From Cristatella mucedo (taxonomy: Eukaryota; Bryozoa; Phylactolaemata; Cristatellidae): DNA of 64,000 nucleotides. The number at the start of each line of letters is the position of its first letter. Positions within the stretch are counted from its first letter, which is position 1. This document shows positions 1 to 43,397 of this stretch, piece by piece. The position numbers and the translations under genes were made by a program. The DNA is taken from the NCBI GenBank assembly GCA_009760855.2, contig WPIO01000031.1, positions 639,001 through 703,000 on the forward strand. Direction: 5' to 3'. Under the pieces are notes generated by a model, which did no database searches, was not told the DNA's origin, and saw only the letters and a list, made by a program, of their open reading frames with translations.

Positions 1-1639
1 CGCACATAGACCGACCTATGGGGCTTCACAGAACGGCTACATGCTCGGACCTGACCAACTGTGCATGGTTGCCTGGGGACTTAACTGGAAGATGCATTGC
101 TGCCCATGTAAGGCGCCCGTGCTGCTAGGCTTATTGCGAATGTTAGATAATTGTTTTGACAAAAATAAAAATGCTGGGACCACATCAACCGCTCGTGCCT
201 GTCATTCCAAGGCAACTGTGTGGGTCAACTGAGGCTAGATAATGCTGTACACCCGACTTCGTCAGCTTTTTATTGCCTACTATTTGTACTTAGCTGCATT
301 ATCGGTGGTATAGTCTCATTTTTGGCAACTAATGGCAGGTCGAGATTGCATTGTTCTGTCTAGTCAGTTCTGCTAGCGTTCGTCTCGGTCAATAACCTTA
401 CGTGCCACCTTCTGCAGTCGAGCAGGTACACACCTAGATGAGCAGTTGTAGCATGCTCGATGATTCTCTCTGTGTGTTGGTGCTGTTTTAATTCGGTCTT
501 TTAAGATGGAATTTGTGGGAGTCTGTAGGCTGTTGACTGCTTTTTTGAGATTCCACATGGTCGTGGAGTGTAATTACCCAACCTTAAACTTAGCATTTTT
601 TACTTAGAGCCGTTTACCTACTTTTTTGTACAGCGATGGAGTCTTTTAGCATTTCTCTTCGTTTTTGCGAGGCTGCATGCAAAAGGCTTTCGCCCTTTGA
701 CGGCCGGCCATAATGGGAGAATGGCCAGGAGCCACTGAAAGGGTGTATTTAGGCTGTGGGTAACAGGCAGAGAGAGCTGCCACATTGTGGCTGCCCCTGA
801 GTTCCTTAGAGCAGCTAATACAAAACTTCTATCGTGTAACTTCGGCCGGGACCTAATCATTTAGGTAGCTCTAGGCAAAATGTATCGTCCGTTTAGGCAA
901 CGAAAACGTAGCGTTTGCAAAATGTGCGTTTTTTTAGAAAAAGGGTAAAATTTTGATAGTTTAAAGAAGCGATTTCGGTTAGAATCGTCGGTACAGCAAG
1001 TGCTCAGAAACTGCCTCGAGTTCATACTCCGTTCAGAATGACCCAATTTATATCGGGAGATTTGACCAACCGGCTGTAGCTAGGGAGTACGAGTCGCTCG
1101 TACCACACGTCAGCAGCTCCGGGGTAGCTTCTACAAAAGAAACGCATTTGCCTCGCTACTACTCAATCTTGGGTCGGAATAGCTGGCGACAATTAGAGCT
1201 CACAGAGGGACGGGGCAGCGAAAGCACTGCTGGGGACTAGGGTAATTCGTTGTCTACCTACCACCACGGGTCCGGAGCCAGACTGGGGGATAGCCGAACA
1301 AATGGAAAAGTTCATTGCTGGAGTTATGTCATCAGCAATACGTTCCGCCAACCGCGAGCTGAGGGATCGAAAGGAGGTGCGTTGCGCTTCCCTGAGAAAC
1401 TCTCCAGCAGCAACTGTGGCTGGATGCCTTCGTTCGCGAGCTCACTCTCTGTTGAAAAGGTTGGCTTAATTACCGGCACGGCTCACTGGGCAGCAACAAA
1501 TCAGCTACTGCATCGGGTTCATAAGATTCCGCAAGTTCCGATGGCGTTATAGAGCCGACCTTATGTAAAGTGATTAGAAACGGATTTTGTTCTCTTGAGG
1601 GTGCTGTACGAATATTATTATTTTTCTCCATAACCTGCT
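1..1639. other. Gene-free left flank
   Basis: Only short reading frames with no recognisable protein similarity, no tandem repeats and no clear mobile element. It may be old, decayed repeat sequence. Confidence 0.5.
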
Positions 1640-1915
1640 CTTCTGCAGGTTTCCATTGGCTTCTGAACAACTCGGATCCGACTATGGCACATCCTTTCCA
1701 GCAGTCCTGAGCAGCTACTTCCACGCTACTCACTACTTTAACTGCTCTCCTGACTCTGCTATACTTCCCACTTTCTCTTTGTTGCGTGAGACGAAGTCTG
1801 CTGGCTACCGAATGCGTACCGAAAGCCGCTTAGGCTGTTCACTATAGAAAGCTCTCCTTCGTAAGACCCACATAGTCTTTGTGGAGTTGCTGACGGAGAT
1901 AAATTATTTTACATT
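1640..1915 (+). repeat. R repeat, copy 1 (unclassified interspersed repeat)
   Basis: The most complete plus-strand copy of a dispersed family. Hallmarks in order: GTGAGACGAAGTCTG, GGCTACCGAATGCGTACCG, AAAGCCGCTTAGGCTGT, CTATAGAAAGCTC, CACATAGTCTTTGTGGAG, and an AT-rich ACATTA tail. No coding capacity is seen. It resembles the 3' end of a retroelement. Confidence 0.7.
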
Positions 1916-3290
1916 ATATCAGTCTGGGGCCTCTCGGCTAGCTCTCCCGGATCTCTCCGAAGCATTTGACCACCAGATTATATCCTTCCGGAACGACTCT
2001 CATCACGCTGAGGTATCTTTTGGATGCTCTAAACTCGGTAGGATCCTGCTAATGTCATAGATGTCAGAATGTACATGTACATGGCTGTCGGTTCGCAGCC
2101 TTAAAAAATACATGGTGCCTCGGGGTATATTATCTTAAGCCTCCTTGTTTAAATCATTCTCCTCTGGCCGATGTCATCACTAATAACAATCTTGGGGTTT
2201 CGCCAATGATGGTATATTATCTTAAGCCTCCTTGTTTAAACCATTCTCCTCTGGCCGATGTCATCACTAATAACAATCTTGGGGTTTCGCCAATGATATT
2301 CAGCTCCACCTATAAATCGCATGATCCTGCTCAGCCTAGCTTCTCATCCGATGGCCCACCGACCTCCATTTGCAGTCTGCATCGACGACATTCGAAATGC
2401 ATGGGTGGCCACCGACTTCCTGAAGCACGAACGGTGGGTAGAGCATGCTAATAGCTATGGGCGAGCCTAGTACCACCCTCAAGTCACAAGACCTCAGACC
2501 CTCAAGATTGGTACATTTAGCACCACTCCAAGTATGGCAGCTTGCAATCTTGACAGCCGTTCTGTCTGTCGTCAACGGTATCGCTACCTCAGTGAACAAC
2601 TTCTGTCTCAGCTTCGCAGGCTGTCCATCAAGCATTGAATCGTTTTCCGAGATCCTCCCTTTGGCTATTCGGCCGCCTTGCTCTTCTATTGTACCCTGCC
2701 ACTTCGCCGGCTGTCCGGTTTTGAGCCGTCTCGCCATTCCTCAAAACTAAACTGAAATATTTTGGCGATTGGGCCTTCAGCTCGTATTCGCCGACAGCCT
2801 GGAACTCGCGGTTTTCCTTCTGTCACCACCTGCATTAACTTTGCATCATTCGAGTCTCAACTAAAGAAACACCTCTTCCGCGAAGGTTCTGTGCTCTGTG
2901 CCTCACCGAATTCGTCGGTTTTCCTAGGTGCCCTTCCTGCTTACCTGTGCATGATCCTATCCAGGGGTTCTTTTAAGCAGTGCCTCTGAGTTTCCTTTTG
3001 GGTGCTTCTGCATGCTGGTCTAAGCATAATACCTCACGTCTCATTAACGTTTTGGCAACAGCTTCTCCTATGGAAGACGAACACACTGGCCGTACTCCTC
3101 CTCAGGACAAGTTGAATGCTGCCAACAACCATATATGCATGCTGACCCTGTGCATGCCACCTCTAATATGCTAGTTGACATCGAGCATGCTGCCACTGAC
3201 CATTCGATCATGCTTACTTTACAGCATTTGTGAAGTGCCTGGAAGGAGATATTAAGTTCGCTGAGGATGCTACATAAATGAGTATCATAA
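1916..3290 (+). mobile_element. Decayed CR1/L2-type LINE, copy 1
   Basis: Broken reverse-transcriptase reading frames: LPDLSEAFDHQII (RT motif LDLSAAFDT-DH), a later IDDIRNAW-ATDFLKH stretch, and the C-terminal SVTTCINFASFESQLKKHLF, which matches the usual ending of CR1/L2 ORF2. A tail (about 3232-3290) carries AAGTGCCTGGAAGGAGA and AAGTTCGCTGAGGATGCTA. Multiple frameshifts and stops; inactive. Confidence 0.75.
2125..2298 (+). repeat. 87-bp tandem duplication
   Basis: Two head-to-tail copies (2125-2211 and 2212-2298) starting GTATATTATCTTAAGCC and ending CGCCAATGAT. I see one T/C difference, so the duplication is younger than the LINE copy that contains it. Confidence 0.9.
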
Positions 3291-3319
3291 GCACGGGCCC
3301 AATTAATGACGCAACAACA

Positions 3320-3468
3320 ATTTACACCTAACGGAACTCACCGGCAGTGCAAATCCGCATGCTCCACGATGGCCTCGGGGTGTATTTCGCAAGTTACACC
3401 CAAGTTACACCTAACGGAACTCACCGGCGCAAATCCGCACGCTCCACGATGGCCTCGGAGTGTATTTC
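3320..3468 (+). repeat. About 80-bp tandem duplication
   Basis: TTACACCTAACGGAACTCAC through GATGGCCTCGGGGTGTATTT occurs at about 3320-3391 and again at about 3403-3468, with small indels and substitutions. Confidence 0.85.
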
Positions 3469-4499
3469 GACTGCACCCTCACTCGGGCCTGCACGCTATA
3501 GCCAACGAACCTTCGCTCGCGCCTACTCTCCCCAACACTACAGCCAACTCTCCAAGCACTCTTCCCTGCGCCCTTACATATCCTAATCAAAGGACCCTGT
3601 AATAAATTTACGTCAAAGGGGCAAGGTCGTACGCAGACAAAATGGGCAGCCGCCCAAATCAAAGGTCACGATTCGGCAGCCTGTCCTGTCACCGGTCTAA
3701 AGGGCCTCGGTCTTAGCGTCGGCTGCTGTAGCGGCCGTCGTCGTCGACGTCGTCCCATCCTTCCCGTCTGGCAGCCCGTAATCGTCTCGTCCATAGTCCC
3801 GTACGCCATCTCGCAGACACCAACCGTTAAGTCCGCCGTCTCGTGAACTGTGGCCGAAGTCTCGCTGGCCGCCGCCTAAAACTCCCTTTAGCCTAAACTC
3901 AATTAGGAGACCAATAGCCTGGCCGGGTCCTCTAGGGACAGCCTATCTGGCCTGGAGGGAGCGGGGGGAGTGAGAATACAGCATTCTTGTTTAGATGTGC
4001 CTCAATAGATCCTAGCTCGACGAGCACGTTATAGGTCTTTTTTCAGGGCGTCTACCGATACTCTTTAAAGTAGGTCAATTATATTTATAGAGTCGCTGAG
4101 GATATCGAGCCTGTATCGATAGGTAGAGAGGCTAACGAGCATTTCTGGAAGGCACTAATTAGACGAACGCTAGATAGAATTTCTTGAGGGAAGCTGCCAG
4201 CATTTTTCAGATCAGCTTACACAAGCCTGATGGGTAAGCAGCTTTCCGGTTGCAGATTCTAGGCGCAGCTCCTCTTTAAGAGCGGATGTGCATACTTCCC
4301 CACAATCGGGTACGGTAATTCTTTTTTGGGGGCGCGAATGCCCTCGTATTGGCGCTCCAGTGTACAGAATCTGAGTGTGCTTCGAGAAAAGGCTTCTATT
4401 TCTTTTTAAAAGATGCCAGCGAATCATTACAGAGAAGCTAATGTGACCTGCCGGGCTGTGGATCGTGGACGAAAAACTGCACGTCTAGTCTCCAGAGGG
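3469..4499. other. Gene-free stretch
   Basis: No recognisable gene. 3700-3860 is locally GC-rich with many CGTC units. The right part may be decayed 5' sequence of the following LINE. Confidence 0.4.
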
Positions 4500-6080
4500 C
4501 GCCACCGGGCCAAACTACGATGCTGAAAAAGTACTTCGTATGCCGACCTTTCAGAGCTCTATTTCCAGCTGAGTCTCTTGGTTGAAGACCAGCTGCACTC
4601 ATATATTGAAACTTCAAACCTTGCTAGTAAGTTCCAGTCTGGTTTTAGAGCTGATCACTCCACGGAGTCGGCATTATTTCGGATGTACACGAACCTAATT
4701 AGGAATGCAGATTTAGGTAGAGCATTTCTGCTGGTTTATCTCAATCTTTCGTTAGCTTTTGATACTATCGATCCCCAAGCACCTCTCATCTCGCCTGGGC
4801 ATCGCTGGTACTGCATTGCAAGGGCTCAGGTTCAATCTCATTGGGAGACTCCAGAGATTGACGTGAACGGACAAAGATCATCCGAGGGAACTACTGACGC
4901 ATCAGGTACCTCAGAACTCTGTGCTTGTTCCGGTTCTTTTCACGGTTTATATTCTCCCTCTTGCCGACACGATTACCAGGCACAATCTAGGCTTCCACTT
5001 CTATGCGGATGACACTCAGTTGTACCTTTGCTTTAATGCCTCCTAGCCCTCCAGCACGTCGAATTCTCTCAACTCCCGCGATACATTTATTGATGACATC
5101 CGCCCATTGATGGCAGCAAACTTTCTTAAATTGAATGATGATAAAACCAACCAAACTAAAATGAACAAACCAAGCGTGATTCAGAAATTAAAAACCTAAC
5201 GCTCAAAATCAGCTCTGCCATGATATCTCCTGTTGAATCTGCATGCAATCTAGATGTCCTTTTCCAAAGTGACTTCTAATTAGACGACCACATCAGCCCC
5301 ACAGTCAAGTCAGCCTACTTCCAGCTACATAATATTGCTAAATTTTTGGCTTGTTTAGATAAGGATACCAAATCTAAATTGGTCCTTGCATTCATGACAT
5401 CCCGTCTCGACTTCTGTATTTCTCACTGCTTGCTGGTCTACCGGCCTGTGCGATCAGGCGCTTACAGCTGGTGCAAAACTGGGCAGCTAGCTTTGTCTGT
5501 CGTGGGCGTCACAGTTTCCACACTAACCACTTCTAGCTGACCTGCACTGACTCCCAGTCAAGCAACGCATCGAATTTAAGATTCTGTCACTCACTGTTAG
5601 GTCCCTTTGTTCTCTGACTCCAGCTTACCTATCAGATCTACTCCCCACCAGGCTAAGCATCGTACCACCTGCTTTTCGAAATCTAATCGCTTACAAGCCT
5701 CAAATCATTCGGAGCCCGTGCCTTTAGTTCGTATGCTCCCAAAGCCTGAAACTCACTTCCGACTGGAGTCACGACATCTCCTGACTTAGCCTCATTTAAA
5801 AAGAAGCTAAAAACGCATATAATTGTCACAGCATTTAGTGGGTCCATGAGATTCATTCTTTGTGTGCTTATGTGTGCTGACACTGTGCATGCTGCCACTA
5901 TGCATATTTGCATGCTGACCGTGTGCATGTCACCTCTAACCATGTTATGGTTGTTGTCATTGAGCATGCTACCACTAACCATTCGATCGTGCTTCCTTTG
6001 CAGCAAGAGAGATGCAAAGTGCCTAGAAAGAGACTGAGTTCTCTGAGGGCGCTATATTAAATGTATTATTATTATTAAAA
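4500..6080 (+). mobile_element. Decayed CR1/L2-type LINE, copy 2 (most complete)
   Basis: Best-preserved reverse transcriptase in the window: KFQSGFRADHSTESALFRMY, LNLSLAFDTIDPQ, then in another frame [14 protein letters not shown] (the catalytic YADD box, about 5000-5030), then DDIRPLMAANFLKLNDDKT. The 3' end at about 6015-6078 reads AAGTGCCTAGAAAGAGACTGAGTTCTCTGAGGGCGCTATATTAAATG followed by (ATT)n. Several frameshifts; not functional. Confidence 0.88.
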
Positions 6081-6344
6081 AAGATTCAACTTTTTACATC
6101 ACATCTGCAGGCTACTAAACAGCGATGGCCCACGGATAACAAGTCGCCCACTACTGCTGAGATATGAGTTAAGGTCACCACGAGTGTCGATACAAGACCA
6201 TAAAGTAGCTCACCCCTTCACAGACGTCTTTACGCTGAGTGGGATGGTGGCAGATCATACCTCGTGGTAATAATAATACAGTTGTATAGTGACCTCAGAG
6301 ACGTAATCTTTTTCTAGGCATTTTACACATTCTGCAAAGGAAGT

Positions 6345-6450
6345 GTGGTTGAATGGTAAGAACCCCGAAAGTGTCCAGACAAGGCATCTACGAATCTACG
6401 CAGAGCCAGGACTTTTGATACTTTTGATGCGCCAGACTTGAATCCAGACA
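6345..6450 (+). other. Weak tRNA-like sequence
   Basis: TGGTTGAATGGTAAGAACC resembles a tRNA A box and ACTTGAATCCAGAC a B box, but spacing and stems do not give a tRNA. Possibly an old SINE fragment. Confidence 0.2.
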
Positions 6451-6784
6451 CGCGACCAGGCACAAGTTCATAGCATTCACTTCGAAATCCTCGCAAGAAA
6501 AAACAGTCAGCCCGGCTCACAGCTGCTATCTTTTATAGCTCGTCTTTATTGTAATAACTGAACTATTAGGCATGTAGCTGTACACTGGATAATTTTTCGG
6601 AAAACCTGTGGCTCCATTTCGGAGGTGTGCAACATGCAAGCCTCTTTTTGTCAGACTAGCAAGATATTCATACTAGGCCTATAGCAGTGCCCCTTTTTAG
6701 AGATCTGCCTGACGATAATTACCTCTTCAGGCAACTAAGAAGATGTGACTATCCCTTAAAGTAAGGATGGCTACATCTAGAAAC

Positions 6785-6897
6785 CGTGCACACTGAATGG
6801 GGACCGAAAGCCGGTTAGGCTTTGATTGGGCTATAGAAAACTCTTGTGTCACATCCACTCTAGTCTTTATGGAGATAAACTACATTACATTAAGCCG
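6785..6897 (+). repeat. R repeat, copy 2 (partial)
   Basis: Contains GGGGACCGAAAGCCGGTTAGGCT, GGGCTATAGAAAACTCTTGTGT, TAGTCTTTATGGAGATAAAC and an ACATTACATTA end, in the same order as copy 1. Confidence 0.65.
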
Positions 6898-7662
<765 letters not shown>

Positions 7663-8299
7663 ACCTTAGCAAAAATTTGTCCAACACCCGTCTAACCTCT
7701 AAATCGTAAATCGCTCAGTCGATAGCCGCATTGTCGGCTGTAGCAGCATGTAAAGGAAAGGTTTTAACAGGTGATTCGTGCTCCTCATTTGCAGCAGTAA
7801 CTAATCAGCAGCAACCAATAGCTTCGCCTTGCCTAGAAAGTTTAAATGTAAATACAGGTAAATGTATGTTGAGTTTCATCGGCGAGGTTTTGCATGCCCT
7901 GCCGAGAACACAGCCACACGATCAAGTAAATGGGTACGTCATGCTATTTTACAGTACCTCAATTCACAATCTGGAATAAACACTTATGCAAGTCTCGATA
8001 AAAAATTCAGAGTGCTCGATCTCTAGTTTTTTTGCTTACTGGCAGCGCCAGCCATCGGGCTTGCAACAACTGCTCTCCAGTCTTTACCCGGTTAAGTAAG
8101 GGCGACTGGTTGTCGCATCGTCTGCATACACCTAACTAATGCCCTAGGATATCGTCGATGCAGCATCTAACCAGGCATCTGACAAGCCTGTACTAGCGTA
8201 AAGAAGTATTTACTTTTATAAGAGTTTTCATTGGTTGGAAAACGCTAGTGGTTCCAAGTATTTTGAATACGTCCAAAAGCGACAGCAGAATTACAAAGA
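7663..8299. other. Gene-free stretch
   Basis: No gene, repeat or mobile element recognised. Confidence 0.4.
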
Positions 8300-9215
8300 A
8301 CTATTGAGCCTGAAGAAGAAGCCCTGACTTAATACAAGTTGTGTCACTACAATAATTTTTTCAGTCCTTTCCATTATCGCTTAGCAGATTAAATGCAGAT
8401 TCCCCAAATTCCCGGTATGCTAGACGTCCCTACTGTAAAGACGACGCAGTTCAACTTACACCGTAGGCTCGCGAAGCTCTACACATCGTTGGTCAGTTTC
8501 GTAGTTCGTTGCAGTTCCCTAGTCTCACGACCTAATCTGTAAACCACTACAAGCCAGCTTCATCTAGCAGACCAATCACTCATGAAGAGTTCCACGAGGG
8601 TCCGTTCTCGGTTCTTTGCTGTACACCGTTAGCAGCAAACCTCTAGGGCAAGTGATTTTCGCCCACGGGATCGACGATAACTTCTTTTCTGACGATATCC
8701 AGATGTATTTGTTATCAAAACTATCAGAACTCTCTGCAGCGGCTATAAAACTAAATGCTTACCTTGCAGACATTCGATCCTGGATTTCGTTCAATTTCCC
8801 AACCTAATGATGTACAACCAAAGTCCTACTCGTAGGCTACCCCAAGCGTGCGGTAGAGATGGGAGACTTGCTTTTTGTGATCGGATTTTGAGTGTCCTCT
8901 TCGATAAGTCTCGAGAGCTTCATTAAGAAGCCTGCTTCCAAAGCTGTCATAACGCTTGCTGCTGTCTAAGATCAGAGACTGTATACTACGGCGGATTGTT
9001 AAAAATCTTACTCGCTCCCTGGTTCTGTTATGGCTGGATTACTGTAATTCCGGCTTGGCTGTGCTACCGAAAAAGCCACCAAGCCTCAGCAGCTGGTGCG
9101 ATGAATATGGCTGCTTGGTCAGTTAACAAATCCCACAGATTCAGCCACGTCTCCTTTGCAGAAGCAGGAGGAAGTCAATCAACGGGTGCTTGGCAAAATT
9201 CCTACTAACCCATAT
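8300..9215 (+). mobile_element. Decayed LINE of a second CR1-like subfamily
   Basis: VLCCTP/VLGSLLYTV, KPLGQVIFAHGIDDNF, SDDIQMYLLSKLS and LNAYLADIRSWISFNF are eroded forms of the CR1 motifs [23 protein letters not shown] and CLADIRSWMS-NFL. A later stretch resembles CNSGLAVLPKKP. The protein motifs differ from the other copies, so this is a separate subfamily. Its 5' limit is uncertain. Confidence 0.7.
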
Positions 9216-9236
9216 ATCTAACTCCACAAAGACTTT

Positions 9237-9410
9237 GGCCCTAATAGCCCAGGAGCTAAGGTGCTAGCTTTTCATGAACGAGGTCGTGGGTTCGAATCCT
9301 GCATCAGGCGATTATTTCTTCCCAACTGTAAGTGGTTGTGAAAGCCGTTAAAACTCTTCTGCCACTGTACAAATGAGGCAGTTAAATCAGCTAATACTTT
9401 TTATGTGGGT
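9237..9410 (+). mobile_element. tRNA-derived SINE, family A, copy 1
   Basis: tRNA-like head with A-box region TAGCCCAGGAGCTAAGGTGC and B box GGTTCGAATCC, then a body ending CTCTTCTGCCACTGTACAAATGAGGCAGTTAAATCAGCTA. The same body recurs in other family A copies in this window. Confidence 0.85.
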
Positions 9411-9411
9411 G

Positions 9412-9530
9412 TTAAGCAGGAGAGTTTTGCATAACGAGCTGAAAGCCTAAGTAGCCTTTCAGAAGGCAATCGTTAGCCAACAGACCATCTCACGAAACAA
9501 AGAGTAAATGCGAAGCACAGCTTAACTCTG
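9412..9530 (-). repeat. R repeat, copy 3 (inverted)
   Basis: On the minus strand it reads as a decayed R repeat (GAGATGGTCTGTTGGCTAACG, AACTCTCCTGCTTAACACCC). It abuts SINE copy 1. Confidence 0.65.
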
Positions 9531-9592
9531 CAGGTCCCAGCCGGTGGTACTAACTTCCACAATTCTTACTTAACGATATATACCCTCCTGCT

Positions 9593-9812
9593 GCCAACTG
9601 TGGTACATCCTTTCCAGCGTCCTGAGCCGTTACTTTCATGCCACTCACTTCCTCGACTGCCCTCCTAACTCTGCCATTCTTTTCACTTATTTTTGCAGAG
9701 TGAGATGAACTCTCTTGGCTACCCTATGCACACCAAAAGTCACTCGGAGTTCACTATTGAAAACTCTATTGCTTACCAGGACCCACTTAATCCTTCCGGC
9801 TTTGTGGAGTAA
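9593..9812 (+). repeat. R repeat, copy 4
   Basis: Starts TGTGGTACATCCTTTCCAG and aligns with copy 1 from ACATCCTTTCCAG through GAAAACTCT and GGCTTTGTGGAGT. It shows that the family extends at least 100 bp upstream of the conserved core. Confidence 0.65.
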
Positions 9813-10007
9813 CAGGCAAATGTGGTAGTTTCGAAGCACCTGACCTCATTTACAATAGCTAAAATTAATCGGCAGAAACACTTGAAGCGACAGCACTCGG
9901 CCAGAAAAGTGTAAGTCAAAACTCAAACTTGTGAACTTATTCATTTCTCAGAAAGAACAGGAATCAGGGCTTCAGAGAGGGAAACCGTAGACTTAGTCTA
10001 CTGTCAC

Positions 10008-10182
10008 AATGGCACAGTATGTGAGGCTTTTCACGACCTCGGTCCCGAGGTCGTGGATTCGAATACTGCGGTGGGAGATCCTTTATTGCTGCTGCAAGCG
10101 GCTGTGATAGCCGTAAAGGCTCTTCCGTCGCTATACAAAAGGGGCTGTTGAATCAGCTAGTATTTTTTATGGTATCAAGTTA
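10008..10182 (+). mobile_element. tRNA-derived SINE, family A, copy 2
   Basis: GAGGTCGTGGATTCGAATACTGCGGTGGG (B-box region), CCTTTATTGCTGCTGCAAGCGGCTGTGATAGCCGTAAAGGCTCTTC and GGGGCTGTTGAATCAGCTAG match copy 1 and the copy at 61823. Confidence 0.85.
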
Positions 10183-10861
10183 TCGGGTCACCGAAGACTA
10201 CTCGGCCTGAGAAAGCAAAGCATTCGGATTATACGTCCCAAAAACCAAGCGACTATCACGGTTGAGGGTCTGCAGAAAATAAGACAAAAAAGCTAATCTA
10301 ATATTGTGAGACGATCATTAAGTAGGAGGATGCAAGTACAGCTGAAGAAACTCGGCTAATTAAATCTAGTACACTTAACTATTAGACATGAGCAACTTTA
10401 CCTTAGTTTGAAAGTGGGGGACGCAGGGTTAAATATCTTAGATCAAGATGGCTACTACAGCGAGCAGTACGAGGTCGAACTGCAGTACTTGACAACTCTG
10501 CTTGAGCAAAATTACAGACCCTAGTCTAACTAGCATAATGGAGACCCTAGACAGGTCTCGAGCAAGCCATCTCGCATGCAAGCCTACTTTCGTACAACGA
10601 GATAGGTGACTGACATCGAGAAAGATACTCTGCAGTATTGGATTTACCTAAACTAAACTGTCATCGAAGAAGAAACCTACGAGCATTGGCTGAACGCATA
10701 CTGACAATTATACAGTCGTCAGTGCTAAATAATGATTCGCAGTGGTGCATTTAGCACAGCAGGTTTCGCAGTATTACAGAGTGAATACACGAGCAGAGTG
10801 GCCATTGGTTAGGCTGACCTGAAGCTCAGCAGATAAAAAAACTATACATAAAATATAACTC
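10183..10861. other. Gene-free stretch
   Basis: No recognised gene or repeat. Confidence 0.4.
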
Positions 10862-10985
10862 ATTTGTCTAGCGCCATAGGCGAACTGAATCTCAATCCAG
10901 GTGGTTCACATATGCTGCAGGGCCCGAGATCACGACCTCGGCAGTAAAGAATAGCAAGCATCTTACCCCTGGGCCACAGCGGGGA
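10862..10985 (-). mobile_element. tRNA-derived SINE, family B, copy 1
   Basis: Minus strand: tRNA-like head with TGGCCCAGGGGTAAGATGC (A box), then a CGAGGTCGTGATCTCGGGCCC B-box region and CTGCAGCATATGTGAACC, and the tail TTCAGTTCGCCTATGGCGCTAGACAAATGAG. Confidence 0.8.
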
Positions 10986-11124
10986 TTACTAGCATCAGGT
11001 GGCTAACCGGCCTAGACTGAGATAAGCTAGACAAGATCTACATTTGAACACCTGATGTGAACGTAGAGCTAGAGGGCTGAAATAAGGTCAGCACAGGGCT
11101 CAGAAAAAGTTAAGCAGACTCGGC

Positions 11125-11256
11125 AGCCTCATTTGCATAGCAGCAGAAGAGACTTCGCGGCTATCGCCACCTCTTGCAAAGGATCGCTCACTGCAGGACT
11201 TTAACCCACGACTCGGATCATTAAGAGCAAGTACATTACCCCTGGGCTAAAGGTGG
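11125..11256 (-). mobile_element. tRNA-derived SINE, family A, copy 3 (inverted)
   Basis: Minus strand: TTAGCCCAGGGGTAATGTAC (A box), GTGGGTTAAAGTCCTGCAGTG, a GCGATAGCCGCGAAGTCTCTTCTGCTGC body and CAAATGAGGCTG. Confidence 0.8.
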
Positions 11257-11363
11257 AGCTAAGGAGTAAGACGTCAGGTAGGGCAGCGACGGGCTGCACG
11301 AGACATTGGCAGAGGGGGAAGGGGGTGGCGAGCGTGCTTCTCCTAAAGATTGGCATATGCCCC

Positions 11364-11369
11364 TTTATT
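11364..11369 (-). terminator. Possible TRAP1 polyadenylation signal (AATAAA)
   Basis: TTTATT on the plus strand reads AATAAA on the minus strand, about 325 nt past the TRAP1 stop. It lies outside the neighbouring SINE copies. A single hexamer is weak evidence. Confidence 0.35.
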
Positions 11370-11693
11370 GAGCACATACGTCACTACAGCAGTCGCTTTC
11401 TGTAGAAGGTGCAGAGCAGGGCACACGGCAGAGCGCTATAAAAACAAGGCTCACCCATAAATCTACTGCAGTTGCCCAGACGTGTGAAAAAAATCTTTGC
11501 TCAAGCGATCTCAGCTCCAGGTCTCATGCACTGCCTCTGAGCGCCCACGAAGCTTATCTACAAGCATCGAGTGTCTGCCGTAGTCAATCCGTATTCCAGA
11601 CGGGCTCTCACACGAAGCCGGATGGTGCATGCTGGTTAAAAACCCAGCAACCGCACAACAGCTGGCGTGCCTGTCACGTGGTTGAGCACCACA

Positions 11694-43397
<31,704 letters not shown>

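Noticed and set aside
9237..9320. Functional tRNA gene
   Set aside because: A and B boxes are present, but the head is followed by a shared SINE body and occurs in several diverged copies; the stems do not give a tRNA.
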